DNA from: Caccoplasma intestinavium
Lineage (GTDB): Bacteria; Bacteroidota; Bacteroidia; Bacteroidales; UBA11471
Direction: 5' to 3'
NCBI GenBank assembly: GCA_018715885.1
Contig: DVKT01000022.1
Span: forward strand, 36,090 to 100,089
DNA: 64,000 bases
Made by a program: the position numbers and the translations under genes. Shown here piece by piece: positions 1 through 8,637 of the stretch (positions are counted from its first letter, which is position 1; each line of letters starts with the position of its first letter). The notes beneath the pieces are model-generated. The model was not told the DNA's origin, made no database searches, and saw only the letters and a program-made list of their open reading frames with translations.

Positions 1-187
1 CGGCTCCGTAAACGATGGTCTGATTGAAATCCCGATCTTCATCTTTCAGAGCATGCCTGATGATCTCTTCCGTTATCAGATCGATATAATAAGGCTCCTC
101 TCCCATAAGCAAATATACGGGTTTGAACGCTTTACGACGAATGTCTGCTATAATAGGTATATGCGCCGATGTTTCCTTTTGAGCCAT
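1..187 (-). CDS. holA: DNA polymerase III subunit delta (N-terminal part, cut by window edge)
   Basis: Reading the minus strand from the ATG at 187 gives 62 codons that run off the left edge. The peptide contains KPVYLLMGEEPYYIDLITEE, which resembles the start of the clamp-loader delta subunit, where the AAA+-like domain I begins with a PVYLLxGEE-type strand followed by a helix. Delta opens the sliding clamp for loading at primed DNA. It is divergent from the HsdR-N-domain gene to the right. Only the first fifth of the protein is visible, so the call rests on this N-terminal signature. Confidence 0.8.
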   Translation of the reverse strand, partial: MAQKETSAHIPIIADIRRKAFKPVYLLMGEEPYYIDLITEEIIRHALKDEDRDFNQTIVYGA

Positions 188-203
188 AATCGAAAAACTA
201 TAA

Positions 204-235
204 TTTGGCAGAATATGCCATTTTGTGTAATTTTG
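204..235 (+). promoter_or_regulatory. Bacteroidetes-type promoter for the HsdR-N domain gene
   Basis: TTTG at 204-207 is followed after 20 nt by TAATTTTG at 228-235, matching the -33/-7 consensus of the Bacteroidetes primary sigma factor. Transcription would start near 242. That excludes the upstream in-frame ATG at 205 as a start and favours 271 or 286. Confidence 0.6.
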
Positions 236-285
236 GAGGTAAAATTAGCGAATCTTCCCGGGACGCGCAAATGATATTGAGACGA

Positions 286-750
286 ATGACCACTCTAAAT
301 CTTCCCAAATACATTTTCCGTACAAAAACCGAAGACGGAAAACATTTCATTTACGACGACTGGCGTAAACGATACGTCTCTCTGACTCCGGAAGAATGGG
401 TTCGACAACATTTCGCCCGCTTTCTCGTACAGGAAAAAGGGTTTCCTGCCGGTCGTATGGGTAATGAAATATCATTGGTTCAAAACGGTCGTAAGCGACG
501 TTGCGATACGGTGGTGTATGATAAAACAGGTCGGCCGTTCGTCATTGTTGAATATAAAGCTCCCCATGTGGAAATCACACAAACCGTATTCGATCAAATC
601 GTACGCTACAATTCGGTATTACAAGTTCGATACCTGATCATATCCAACGGAATCACCCACTATTGTTGCGAGGTCGACTACACAAAACACAAATGTATAT
701 TTCTCAAAGAAATTCCTTTTTATACCGAATTGAGGCAAACACCGCCCTAA
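286..750 (+). CDS. Orphan type I restriction HsdR N-terminal domain protein
   Basis: About 154 residues. The protein matches the HSDR_N / PD-(D/E)XK-like nuclease fold found alone in many Bacteroidetes: a conserved LTPEEWVRQHF helix, then RxGNEISL, CDTVVYD and VEYKAP, the last two resembling the D and ExK of the nuclease core. No HsdM or HsdS is nearby, so it is not a working type I system, and its role is unknown. The start at 286 (MTTLNLPKY) was chosen because homologues begin with an LNLP-type strand and the predicted transcript starts near 242. ATG 271 is a possible alternative. It is divergent from holA. Confidence 0.7.
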   Translation: MTTLNLPKYIFRTKTEDGKHFIYDDWRKRYVSLTPEEWVRQHFARFLVQEKGFPAGRMGNEISLVQNGRKRRCDTVVYDKTGRPFVIVEYKAPHVEITQTVFDQIVRYNSVLQVRYLIISNGITHYCCEVDYTKHKCIFLKEIPFYTELRQTPP

Positions 751-877
751 AAATCTCAGGAAAATATTTCATTACAGAATATTCTCGTTAAAAAAAATCA
801 AATAGATATTATTCAAGAAACTTTCTTCTTTTTCGTGTGTCTTTATGAATAAAAGTTTCATTTATAAATTTACCGTC

Positions 878-1417
878 ATGAAAAAGATTCTATTTTCCTT
901 ATTCATGTTGAGTCTACTCTCAACGTCTGTTATCGCTCAGCAACCTATACAGAAATCCGGAGACAACAATCGAAATAAAGAAATGCACAATACCCCAAAA
1001 CCGGACATGAAAAAGGACAATAAAAAATGTTGCATGTCGGTAGCGGAAACGACAAAATTACAGACGGAACAATTGAAAACTCTTTTACAACTCTCCGATG
1101 AACAAACCCGGAAAGTCCATGCGATCTTATTGCGAGGAAATCAAAACGACAGTATTATGAACATACAAGTCGAAAAAATGAGTAAAGACCAAATGGCACA
1201 GCATACAGCACAAGCCGAAGCCATAAAAAAACTTCTCACCCCTCAACAACAAGCTGCTATGGCTGCCATGCCGGCCTTTGCTTCGGGAAAAGAAATATCA
1301 TGCCATACGATTTCTCAATGTGCTCCAAGTCAAAAAAAGCAAATGATGACAGATAAGAACCATCATAAAAAAAACGATAGTAAATCTTCTTCGGGAAAAA
1401 TCCAAAATAAAAAATAA
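878..1417 (+). CDS. Exported Spy/CpxP-like hypothetical protein
   Basis: About 179 residues starting at MKKILFSLFML. The N-terminus is a signal peptide ending near SVIAQ. The middle has a helical stretch (LKTLLQLSDEQTRKVHAILL, later LLTPQQQAAM) of the kind seen in Spy/CpxP-like periplasmic proteins, where an LTxxQ motif recurs twice. The C-terminus is rich in Lys, Asn, His and Ser and looks disordered. The start 33 nt downstream of the longest ORF start was chosen because it places the signal peptide at the N-terminus. A chaperone or metal-stress role is only a guess. A hairpin terminator follows. Confidence 0.6.
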   Translation: MKKILFSLFMLSLLSTSVIAQQPIQKSGDNNRNKEMHNTPKPDMKKDNKKCCMSVAETTKLQTEQLKTLLQLSDEQTRKVHAILLRGNQNDSIMNIQVEKMSKDQMAQHTAQAEAIKKLLTPQQQAAMAAMPAFASGKEISCHTISQCAPSQKKQMMTDKNHHKKNDSKSSSGKIQNKK

Positions 1418-1450
1418 CTTCTCATTCATTATTTCGCATGTAATTTTTCA

Positions 1451-1482
1451 AAAAGCAGCTCGGTGTTCCGAGCTGCTTTTTT
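1451..1482 (+). terminator. Rho-independent terminator
   Basis: A perfect 13-bp inverted repeat (1451-1463 and 1468-1480) encloses a TGTT loop and ends in a T run. It closes the small exported protein gene and isolates it from radA. Confidence 0.85.
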
Positions 1483-1508
1483 ATAATATCAAATAATCTA
1501 TCCCTTCA

Positions 1509-1542
1509 TTTCGAATAAATTTTACAGAAAACCATATCTTTG
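1509..1542 (+). promoter_or_regulatory. Promoter of radA
   Basis: TATCTTTG at 1535-1542 matches the -7 consensus. A weak TTTCG at 1509-1513, about 21 nt upstream, could serve as -33. The start codon at 1569 lies about 20 nt after the predicted transcription start. Confidence 0.55.
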
Positions 1543-1568
1543 CAATAGCTTTATAGATTTGTAAAAAT

Positions 1569-2939
1569 ATGGCTAAACTCAAAACTGTATATGTGTGTAC
1601 CCAATGCGGTGCAGAGTCCCCTAAATGGATCGGGAAATGCCCCTCATGTGGAGAATGGAACAGTTATGTCGAAGAAGTGATCAGTTCAAAATCTTCTACG
1701 ACACAAAGCCCGTCGTATAGCACCGACTCCCCTCGTTCAAAACCTCAAAAACTCGAAGAAATCTCCATTTCGCAAGAAGAAAGAATCGACTTGCACGACA
1801 CGGAATTGAACAGAGTTTTAGGGGGGGGGCTCGTTCCGGGGTCGATGGTATTGATCGGTGGAGAGCCCGGTATCGGAAAATCTACTCTCGTTTTACAGAC
1901 CGTACTGGGTCTGACAGGGAAAAAAGTCCTTTATGTATCGGGAGAAGAAAGTGCCCGCCAACTGAAAATGAGAGCAGACAGACTACACCGCAACAATCCC
2001 GATTGTTATATCGTATGTGAAACTTCCCTCGAAGAAATATTTGTGCACATACGTAATGTACAACCCGACATCGTTATTATCGACTCGATACAGACTATCT
2101 CGACGCAGTCTATTGAATCTTCTCCCGGTAGTATTTCACAAGTACGAGAATGTGCTGCATCTATATTGAAATTTGCCAAAGAAACCCATACGCCGGTACT
2201 GGTCATCGGGCACATCAATAAAGAGGGAAGCATCGCAGGGCCCAAAGTATTGGAACATATTGTCGATGCGGTCTTGCAATTCGAAGGAGACCGGCATTAC
2301 ATGTACCGGATTTTACGTTCTATAAAGAACCGATTCGGTAGCACAGCCGAATTAGGAATTTATGAAATGTTGCAAAACGGGCTTCGGGAAGTAAGCAATC
2401 CTTCGGAATTATTGCTTACGCAAGATCGTGAGGGGCTGAGCGGTGTAGCCATATCCGCCGCCATAGAAGGGATACGTCCCTTTCTTATCGAAGTACAATC
2501 TCTTGTAAGTACGGCGGCCTACGGAACGCCGCAAAGATCGGCAACAGGGTTCGATCTGCGACGCATGAACATGTTGCTTGCCGTATTGGAAAAAAGAGTC
2601 GGTTTCAAACTCGCTCAAAAAGATGTCTTTCTCAATATTGCCGGAGGATTGAAAGTCAATGATCCGGCAATGGACTTGGGCGTAATCAGTGCCGTCTTGT
2701 CTTCTAATATGGACATGGCGATAGAACGGGACATTGCCATGACCGGAGAAGTCGGCTTATCAGGTGAAATACGCCCTGTTACTCGGGTCGAACAGCGTAT
2801 CCTTGAAGCCGAGAAACTTGGCTTCAAGCGTATACTCGTTCCGATCCTTAACTTAAAAGGTTTCGACTCAAAGCGACTGCAAATAGAAATCACACCGGTA
2901 CGGAAAGTCGATGAAGCCTTCCGTCAATTATTCGGATAA
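1569..2939 (+). CDS. radA: DNA repair protein RadA (Sms)
   Basis: 456 residues, normal length for RadA, a RecA-like helicase that drives branch migration during recombination. Visible parts in order: a C4 zinc finger (C10, C13, C24, C27), Walker A GGEPGIGKS at 97-105, Walker B DIVIIDSIQ near 167-175, the RadA-specific KNRFG motif at 253-257, and a C-terminal Lon-protease-like domain (NIAGGLKVNDPAMDLG). The coding sequence carries a run of nine Gs at 1821-1829, just ahead of Walker A, which could slip. The FAD dehydrogenase begins 1 nt after the stop codon, so the two are probably cotranscribed. Confidence 0.95.
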   Translation: MAKLKTVYVCTQCGAESPKWIGKCPSCGEWNSYVEEVISSKSSTTQSPSYSTDSPRSKPQKLEEISISQEERIDLHDTELNRVLGGGLVPGSMVLIGGEPGIGKSTLVLQTVLGLTGKKVLYVSGEESARQLKMRADRLHRNNPDCYIVCETSLEEIFVHIRNVQPDIVIIDSIQTISTQSIESSPGSISQVRECAASILKFAKETHTPVLVIGHINKEGSIAGPKVLEHIVDAVLQFEGDRHYMYRILRSIKNRFGSTAELGIYEMLQNGLREVSNPSELLLTQDREGLSGVAISAAIEGIRPFLIEVQSLVSTAAYGTPQRSATGFDLRRMNMLLAVLEKRVGFKLAQKDVFLNIAGGLKVNDPAMDLGVISAVLSSNMDMAIERDIAMTGEVGLSGEIRPVTRVEQRILEAEKLGFKRILVPILNLKGFDSKRLQIEITPVRKVDEAFRQLFG

Positions 2940-2940
2940 T

Positions 2941-4506
2941 ATGATAAAAGAAATTTCCATACGAGTATTACCACAACAAGCGGCTTCCGAAACAGCTCTC
3001 AAAGGATTTCTTGCCCGGGAATTTGCACTAAATCCCAAAGATATACAAGCGGTAAGAATACTGAAACGCTCCATAGACGCACGAAAGAGACAAGTCATAA
3101 TAAATCTTACGGTACGCATCTACCTGAACGAGCTACCGCCAAACGATATGTTCTCTCCGATTATTTACGGAGATGTTTCGGACAAGCAGCAAGCAATTGT
3201 CGTCGGAGCAGGTCCGGCCGGACTTTTCGCTGCATTGAGGCTCATCGAGTTGGGTATGCGTCCCATCGTATTGGAACGTGGTAAGGATGTACATCAACGG
3301 CGTAAAGATATTGCCCGCATCAGCCGAGAACATAAGGTAGACAGCGAATCGAATTATTGCTTCGGAGAAGGTGGTGCGGGAGCATTCTCCGACGGTAAAC
3401 TCTATACCCGTAGTAAAAAACGCGGATCGGTCGATCGTATTTTATCTATTCTTTGTCAACACGGAGCCTCACTCGACATACTGGCCGATGCCCACCCTCA
3501 TATCGGAACAGATAAGCTGCCTCGCGTTATCGAAAATATCCGTCATACGATTTTGGAATCCGGCGGAGAAGTAAAATTTGGGACACGAATAGACGAACTT
3601 ATATTTGATAGACAAGAAGTTATCGGCGCAAAATCTCATACCGGAAATGTTTTTCCCGGACCAGTGATTCTCGCAACCGGTCATTCCGCCAGAGATGTTT
3701 ATTATTATCTACATCGAAATAATATCGAATTGGAGGCAAAAGGTTTTGCCGTCGGTGTGCGGCTCGAACACCCCCAAGAACTCATCGATCGCATACAATA
3801 CCATAATTCCGAGGGACGAGGTAAATATTTACCGGCAGCCGAATACAGTTTCGTAACCCAAATCAACGGTCGAGGTGTTTACTCGTTTTGCATGTGTCCC
3901 GGAGGTTTTATCGTCCCGGCAGCAAGCGGTCCCAATCAATTGGTTGTTAACGGAATGTCCCCATCAAACAGGGGCTCTCGATGGGCAAACTCGGGAATGG
4001 TCGTAGAAATACGCCCCGAAGATATTCCCGGATATGAAGTTCACGATGTTTTGGCTGGCATAAAATTTCAAGAAGAAATTGAGTATCAGTGTTTCATCAA
4101 CGGAAATTGCCGCCAAACAGCTCCGGCCCAACGCATGACAGATTTCATCAACGGCAAAATATCGCCAGACCTCCCCGCCACATCGTATACACCCGGAGTA
4201 ATATCTTCTCCTTTACACTTTTGGATGCCCTCACTTATTACCGAGCGGCTTCGACAAGGATTTCGCCATTTCGGGAAAATATCTCATGGCTTTCTTACTC
4301 GAGAAGCCCTCATGATAGGTGTAGAAACCCGCACCTCTTCTCCCATACGTATACCCAGAGACAGTGAGCAATTACACCATATCCGTTTCGATGGATTATA
4401 TCCATGCGGCGAAGGTGCCGGATATGCAGGCGGTATCGTATCGGCGGCTATTGATGGTGAAAGATGCGCAGAAGCTCTCGCTTACAAGTACCTAAAACTT
4501 CAATAA
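2941..4506 (+). CDS. FAD-dependent dehydrogenase (COG2509-like)
   Basis: About 521 residues from MIKEISIRV. The N-terminal 80 residues form the small alpha/beta domain usual in this family, followed by a Rossmann dinucleotide-binding motif (VVGAGPAGLFAALRL), then CFGEGGAGAFSDGKL and a C-terminal GEGAGYAGGIVSAAIDG that completes FAD binding. The family is widespread in bacteria, and its substrate is not established. The start at 2941 avoids the overlap into radA that the longer frame would need. It lies between radA and cstA in a tight same-strand row. Confidence 0.8.
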   Translation: MIKEISIRVLPQQAASETALKGFLAREFALNPKDIQAVRILKRSIDARKRQVIINLTVRIYLNELPPNDMFSPIIYGDVSDKQQAIVVGAGPAGLFAALRLIELGMRPIVLERGKDVHQRRKDIARISREHKVDSESNYCFGEGGAGAFSDGKLYTRSKKRGSVDRILSILCQHGASLDILADAHPHIGTDKLPRVIENIRHTILESGGEVKFGTRIDELIFDRQEVIGAKSHTGNVFPGPVILATGHSARDVYYYLHRNNIELEAKGFAVGVRLEHPQELIDRIQYHNSEGRGKYLPAAEYSFVTQINGRGVYSFCMCPGGFIVPAASGPNQLVVNGMSPSNRGSRWANSGMVVEIRPEDIPGYEVHDVLAGIKFQEEIEYQCFINGNCRQTAPAQRMTDFINGKISPDLPATSYTPGVISSPLHFWMPSLITERLRQGFRHFGKISHGFLTREALMIGVETRTSSPIRIPRDSEQLHHIRFDGLYPCGEGAGYAGGIVSAAIDGERCAEALAYKYLKLQ

Positions 4507-4513
4507 TATAACC

Positions 4514-5965
4514 ATGATCTCTTTTTGTATTGCATTGGCGGCCTTAATCATAGGCTTTTTCACTTATGGGAAATTTGTAGAGCGGGTATTCGGAATAGAC
4601 CCGGATAGAAAAACTCCGGCGATAGCCAATCCCGACGGAGTCGATTTCGTTCCTTTGTCTGGTTGGAAAATTTTTATGATTCAATTTCTGAATATAGCAG
4701 GACTGGGTCCTATATTCGGGGCCATAATGGGGGCTAAATTCGGAACATCTTCGTTCCTTTGGATTGTTTTCGGCACGATTTTCGCCGGAGCTGTTCACGA
4801 CTTTATGGCCGGAATGATTTCTTTACGCCATAATGGAGAGAGTCTCCCCGAAACAATAGGTCGCTATCTGGGTGTTACAGCCAAGCAGATCATGCGCTTC
4901 TTCACCGTTATACTTATGATTCTTGTTGGCGTCGTATTTGTTGCTGGACCGGCCGACCTACTTGCCATGCTGACTCCCCAAAATTTAGATTCTACATTTT
5001 GGATTTTCGTCATATTCGCCTATTACATCTTGGCAACCATGTTTCCTATCGATAAAATCATAGGTCGAATCTATCCAGCTTTCGCAGTCGCCCTCATTTT
5101 CATGGCAATCGGCATTCTTTTCATGCTGTTCATTTCATTTCCCGATATTCCGGAAATTACGGACGGACTTTCCAATAAATCCGAGGATCCCGAAAACAAT
5201 CCCATATTCCCCATGCTGTTCATCAGCATTGCTTGTGGAGCCATATCGGGATTCCATGCTACACAATCACCATTGATGGCACGTTGTATGACCAATGAAC
5301 GTCAAGGCCGTTATATCTTTTACGGGGCGATGGTTACCGAAGGTATCGTGGCCTTGATATGGGCAGCGGCGGCAACCTATTTTTTCAGTCCCGAAGGTCA
5401 AGCATTTTTCCATATCACCGAGCCCGAAAAAGTCAATGGAAATTCCGCTGTTATCGTCAATATCATATCCAATGGCTGGTTGGGCATGGTCGGTGGTGCT
5501 TTGGCAATTCTCGGCGTCGTTGCCGCTCCTATTACATCGGGAGATACGGCATTCCGTTCCGCACGTCTTATTGTGGCCGATTTCCTACACATGGAACAGC
5601 GGAGCATTTCCAAAAGGCTTCTTATATGCATACCGCTTTTTCTTGTGGCCATACTCATTCTCATATATAATCTTTCCGACCCGGCCGGATTTGAAAAAAT
5701 TTGGAGATATTTTGCGTGGAGTAATCAAACACTGGCTGTATTCACCCTTTGGGCTATTACCATATATTTATCCCGAAAAGGGAAACCTTATTGGATAACA
5801 CTTATACCGGCGCTTTTTATGATGGCAGTCGTAATTACATATATTCTTTTCGATCGTTCGGGCATAGCGCTTCCCTATACGACATCTGTCATTATATCTG
5901 CAATCGCAGTCGTTATATCCGCTATATATTTCTTCTTATATCGATATAAGGAAAAACACTCGTAA
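4514..5965 (+). CDS. cstA: Carbon starvation protein CstA family (pyruvate/peptide transporter)
   Basis: 483 residues, almost entirely hydrophobic, with about 12-13 membrane segments. The N-terminal region contains PLSGWKIFMIQFLNIAGLGPIFGAI, a longer stretch typical of CstA, and the HDFMAGM and GFHATQSPLMARC motifs also fit. It is the shorter CstA form common in Bacteroidetes; E. coli CstA is near 700 residues. Members transport pyruvate or peptides under nutrient limitation, and which applies here cannot be told from sequence. It begins 7 nt after the FAD dehydrogenase and is probably last in that operon. Confidence 0.85.
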   Translation: MISFCIALAALIIGFFTYGKFVERVFGIDPDRKTPAIANPDGVDFVPLSGWKIFMIQFLNIAGLGPIFGAIMGAKFGTSSFLWIVFGTIFAGAVHDFMAGMISLRHNGESLPETIGRYLGVTAKQIMRFFTVILMILVGVVFVAGPADLLAMLTPQNLDSTFWIFVIFAYYILATMFPIDKIIGRIYPAFAVALIFMAIGILFMLFISFPDIPEITDGLSNKSEDPENNPIFPMLFISIACGAISGFHATQSPLMARCMTNERQGRYIFYGAMVTEGIVALIWAAAATYFFSPEGQAFFHITEPEKVNGNSAVIVNIISNGWLGMVGGALAILGVVAAPITSGDTAFRSARLIVADFLHMEQRSISKRLLICIPLFLVAILILIYNLSDPAGFEKIWRYFAWSNQTLAVFTLWAITIYLSRKGKPYWITLIPALFMMAVVITYILFDRSGIALPYTTSVIISAIAVVISAIYFFLYRYKEKHS

Positions 5966-5995
5966 TACTTTTGATATGGTTTGTATCGATAAATT

Positions 5996-6026
5996 TTTGG
6001 CAAACAAAAAAATTACATTACCTTTG
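5996..6026 (+). promoter_or_regulatory. Promoter of tRNA-Pro
   Basis: TTTG at 5996-5999, a 19-nt spacer and TACCTTTG at 6019-6026 match the Bacteroidetes promoter. The transcription start would fall a few bases before the tRNA. Confidence 0.75.
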
Positions 6027-6038
6027 TCGCCTGAAAAA

Positions 6039-6113
6039 CGGGGCGTAGCGCAGTCCGGTTAGCGCACCTGCTTTGGGAGCAGGGGGTCGCGAGTTCGAAT
6101 CTCGCCACCCCGA
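6039..6113 (+). tRNA. tRNA-Pro (anticodon UGG)
   Basis: The 75-nt sequence folds as a cloverleaf. Anticodon stem CCTGC/GCAGG is at 6067-6071 and 6079-6083 with TGG at 6074-6076, and the T-arm GCGAG-TTCGAAT-CTCGC is at 6089-6105. The acceptor arm CGGGGCG/CACCCCG has the discriminator A at 6113. The sixth acceptor pair is C opposite A, where a C-G or U-A pair is expected. CCA is not encoded. Confidence 0.95.
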
Positions 6114-6120
6114 CTATCGG

Positions 6121-6168
6121 AAATAGGTTGATAATCAAATATATAACGCGATTATCAACCTATTTTTT
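6121..6168 (+). terminator. Terminator after tRNA-Pro
   Basis: A 16-bp inverted repeat (6121-6136 and 6150-6165) with a 13-nt loop runs into a T tract. It is AT-rich but long, and correctly placed 8 nt after the tRNA. Confidence 0.7.
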
Positions 6169-6266
6169 ATTCTTTCATTTGTTAAAAATAGGACAAAAAC
6201 ATACCTTATTTTGTCTCTTTTATCTTATTGTGTTTTGTGTATCGTGCGTGCAAATAAATACACTGG

Positions 6267-7196
6267 TCAAATAGAAGAACCCTCCGTACCAACACAAAAG
6301 TATGTCCGTTTCAAATCCTTAATCACTGCAAGGGTATATTTTGCTGCTCCTTCGCTATTGAGATGAGCACTGTCTATGAAATACTCTCTTTTGTTATTAA
6401 AGGTTGTATCTGTGTAGTGGTTAATAAACGGCACATGATAGCGCTGACATAGTTCCATTAAGGGTTTGAATGCCGACGCATCTGTATTTTTATATTGTGG
6501 AGATGCCATAAATACAAGGGAAATACGGGAATCTCGACAATCTTTTATCAACCGTTCCAAATAATACAGTTTCAGAGGGTCTATCTCACAAGCGGACGTC
6601 GTTCCTGTTTCTTGCAAGACAGGCTCATACGTCATTTGTCCTTCTAAGGGAACGTAACCATTTATATTTTTTCGCAAAGGCTTTATATTATCCATCATGA
6701 TTTGAAGGAATTGGGAATTAAAGCGATAGGATTGTACCATCATCTTGAACCTTTCATTCTTATCCACCGACCAAAAGATAGAATCGACAGCTGGTTCACC
6801 GTAATAATATCTCAACCCCGGCAAATAAGCCATGTTATCGCCTTTCCACAGATCAAAGTTCGGCATGACATCATAGACAATCATTTGTGGGTGATACCTC
6901 TGCTGTATCATCTTGAACCAACCATACAGCAAGATTATTCCATTCCCGTCTTTACCACAATTGTAACAAGACATTTGCAACGAATCTTCCAATAACAACG
7001 GATCATAATGGTGGAGCGCTCGCGAAGAGCCGAAAATCAGCAGGTCTTCCGAAGTCTGTTTACAAATGTAATTAACCCTTCTAGTTTCACCACCTTTTGC
7101 ACTGTCCACTAACGTTTGGAAACATATACCTAAAGCGGTATCGACAAGAAATAGAATGACTAAAAACAAGATAATCTTAGCTACAAGCTGTCTCAT
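6267..7196 (-). CDS. SGNH-like membrane-anchored protein, partner of MBOAT acyltransferase
   Basis: 309 residues with one N-terminal membrane segment (LVAKIILFLVILFLVDTAL). The rest resembles the SGNH/AlgX-like fold: LLIFGSSRALHHYDP supplies the candidate nucleophile serine, YNCGKDGNG the block around the oxyanion Gly/Asn, and FIDSAHLN the Asp-x-x-His pair. It lies 10 nt downstream of the MBOAT gene on the same strand. Such pairs move acyl groups from the cytosol to a polysaccharide or other envelope acceptor, the SGNH protein completing transfer outside the membrane. The acceptor is unknown. Confidence 0.7.
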   Translation of the reverse strand: MRQLVAKIILFLVILFLVDTALGICFQTLVDSAKGGETRRVNYICKQTSEDLLIFGSSRALHHYDPLLLEDSLQMSCYNCGKDGNGIILLYGWFKMIQQRYHPQMIVYDVMPNFDLWKGDNMAYLPGLRYYYGEPAVDSIFWSVDKNERFKMMVQSYRFNSQFLQIMMDNIKPLRKNINGYVPLEGQMTYEPVLQETGTTSACEIDPLKLYYLERLIKDCRDSRISLVFMASPQYKNTDASAFKPLMELCQRYHVPFINHYTDTTFNNKREYFIDSAHLNSEGAAKYTLAVIKDLKRTYFCVGTEGSSI

Positions 7197-7206
7197 ATAT
7201 ATAGGA

Positions 7207-8637
7207 TCAAAAACTTACATAAATAAATTGTCCTGCATCGAATACACCGCAAAGCAATATGGCACACAACAAAAAAATGTAAACAGACCATCGAACAGCC
7301 GCATGCCTACTAACTATCTGTAATCGGTTTTGTGGAACAAACTCGGTTACACAATCCACAAGGATAACCATGAGTATGGAAGAAAACGATAGCAACATGT
7401 CTGTTTTTGATGAGAGAGACAATGGTGAAATCAAATCGGTAAATATTTTCGCCGTTACATTCCATCCGTCTGCTATGCTCGGCATCCTGAAAATAATCCA
7501 CGCGAAATTCACCAATAAAAAAGTAATCGTCATGCGTCCGACACGTACGATCCCCTTAACCTGAGAATATTGTAGCCCCAAAGCTTTTTCTATGATTTGG
7601 AATACACCATGTAAGATACCCCATACTACAAATGTCCAATTTGCACCATGCCAGATGCCGCTAATCAGGAAAGTAACAAAAATATTCCAATAGTTGCGCA
7701 TTTTGCTACAACGGTTTCCTCCTAATGGAATATATACATAATCTTTTAACCATATTGAAAGAGAGATATGCCACCTGTGCCAAAAGTCTGTAATAGAGAC
7801 AGCCAAGTAGGGACGGCGGAAATTATTGATCAAGTTGAAGCCCATCAACCGCCCCACACCTATGGCTATCAACGAATAACCAGCAAAGTCGCCATAAATT
7901 TGAAAAGTATAGAATATGCTGGCTAACAAGCAGCTTGCCCCCGAATTATATATGTAGTTATCAAAAATACTATCTACATACAGTCCCACTCTGTCGGCCA
8001 TTACCACTTTAAGAAACAGCCCCCATAATATTTGTTTCAGTCCTTGCACTGTTTCGACCGGATCGAATGTTCTTTCTCCTTTGATTTGAGGAAGCAGAGA
8101 AGAGGCCTTGCTGATGGGGCCAGACAGAATCTGAGGGAAAAAAGATACAAACAGCATATAGTCCCACCAATTGTATTCGGGTCGGATACGCTGGAAATAC
8201 ACATCGAACAAATACCCTACAGCCTGAAAAGTAAAAAAAGATATGCCGACAGGTATGGCCCAATTCAGTCCGGGAAGTTCGCCCCATCCAAAAAGGCTGG
8301 CAAAAGAACTCGTAATAAAATTATAGTACTTGAACACTAACAGCGGAAGAAGTGCCAGAGCTATTCCGCAACTTATCAGTAAAAATTTCCTTCGCCATTG
8401 CCCAACTGCATTTCCAATCCACAAAGCAAACAGGTATGTTTCGGCAGTTATACCCAATAAAATCAGTGCATAAGCAGGATTCCACTGCATATAGAGGGCA
8501 TAAGACACGATCAGCAGCAATCTATTTGCAACAATTGTCTTACTGATTTTTAAAGGCACAAACAAAATTGGCAAGAAATAATAAGCAACTAAAATTAGCG
8601 GCAACAACCATAAAAATTGGAAGGAGTTGTATAACAT
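7207..8637 (-). CDS. MBOAT family O-acyltransferase (AlgI-like)
   Basis: 476 residues, multi-spanning. The diagnostic MBOAT segments are clear: FWHRWHISLSIWLKDYVYIP with the arginine/histidine-rich loop, and ISGIWHGANWTFVVWGILHG with the catalytic histidine (WHG). AlgI/DltB-like enzymes pass acetyl or other acyl groups across the membrane for alginate, teichoic acid or other glycans. Here the immediate downstream partner is an SGNH protein rather than alginate genes. It is transcribed from a promoter about 230 nt upstream with a long leader. Confidence 0.88.
   Translation of the reverse strand: MLYNSFQFLWLLPLILVAYYFLPILFVPLKISKTIVANRLLLIVSYALYMQWNPAYALILLGITAETYLFALWIGNAVGQWRRKFLLISCGIALALLPLLVFKYYNFITSSFASLFGWGELPGLNWAIPVGISFFTFQAVGYLFDVYFQRIRPEYNWWDYMLFVSFFPQILSGPISKASSLLPQIKGERTFDPVETVQGLKQILWGLFLKVVMADRVGLYVDSIFDNYIYNSGASCLLASIFYTFQIYGDFAGYSLIAIGVGRLMGFNLINNFRRPYLAVSITDFWHRWHISLSIWLKDYVYIPLGGNRCSKMRNYWNIFVTFLISGIWHGANWTFVVWGILHGVFQIIEKALGLQYSQVKGIVRVGRMTITFLLVNFAWIIFRMPSIADGWNVTAKIFTDLISPLSLSSKTDMLLSFSSILMVILVDCVTEFVPQNRLQIVSRHAAVRWSVYIFLLCAILLCGVFDAGQFIYVSF

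Noticed and set aside
205..270. Upstream in-frame ATG at 205 for the HsdR-N domain gene
   Set aside because: The predicted promoter (204-235) overlaps it, and the extra 22-27 residues lack family similarity.
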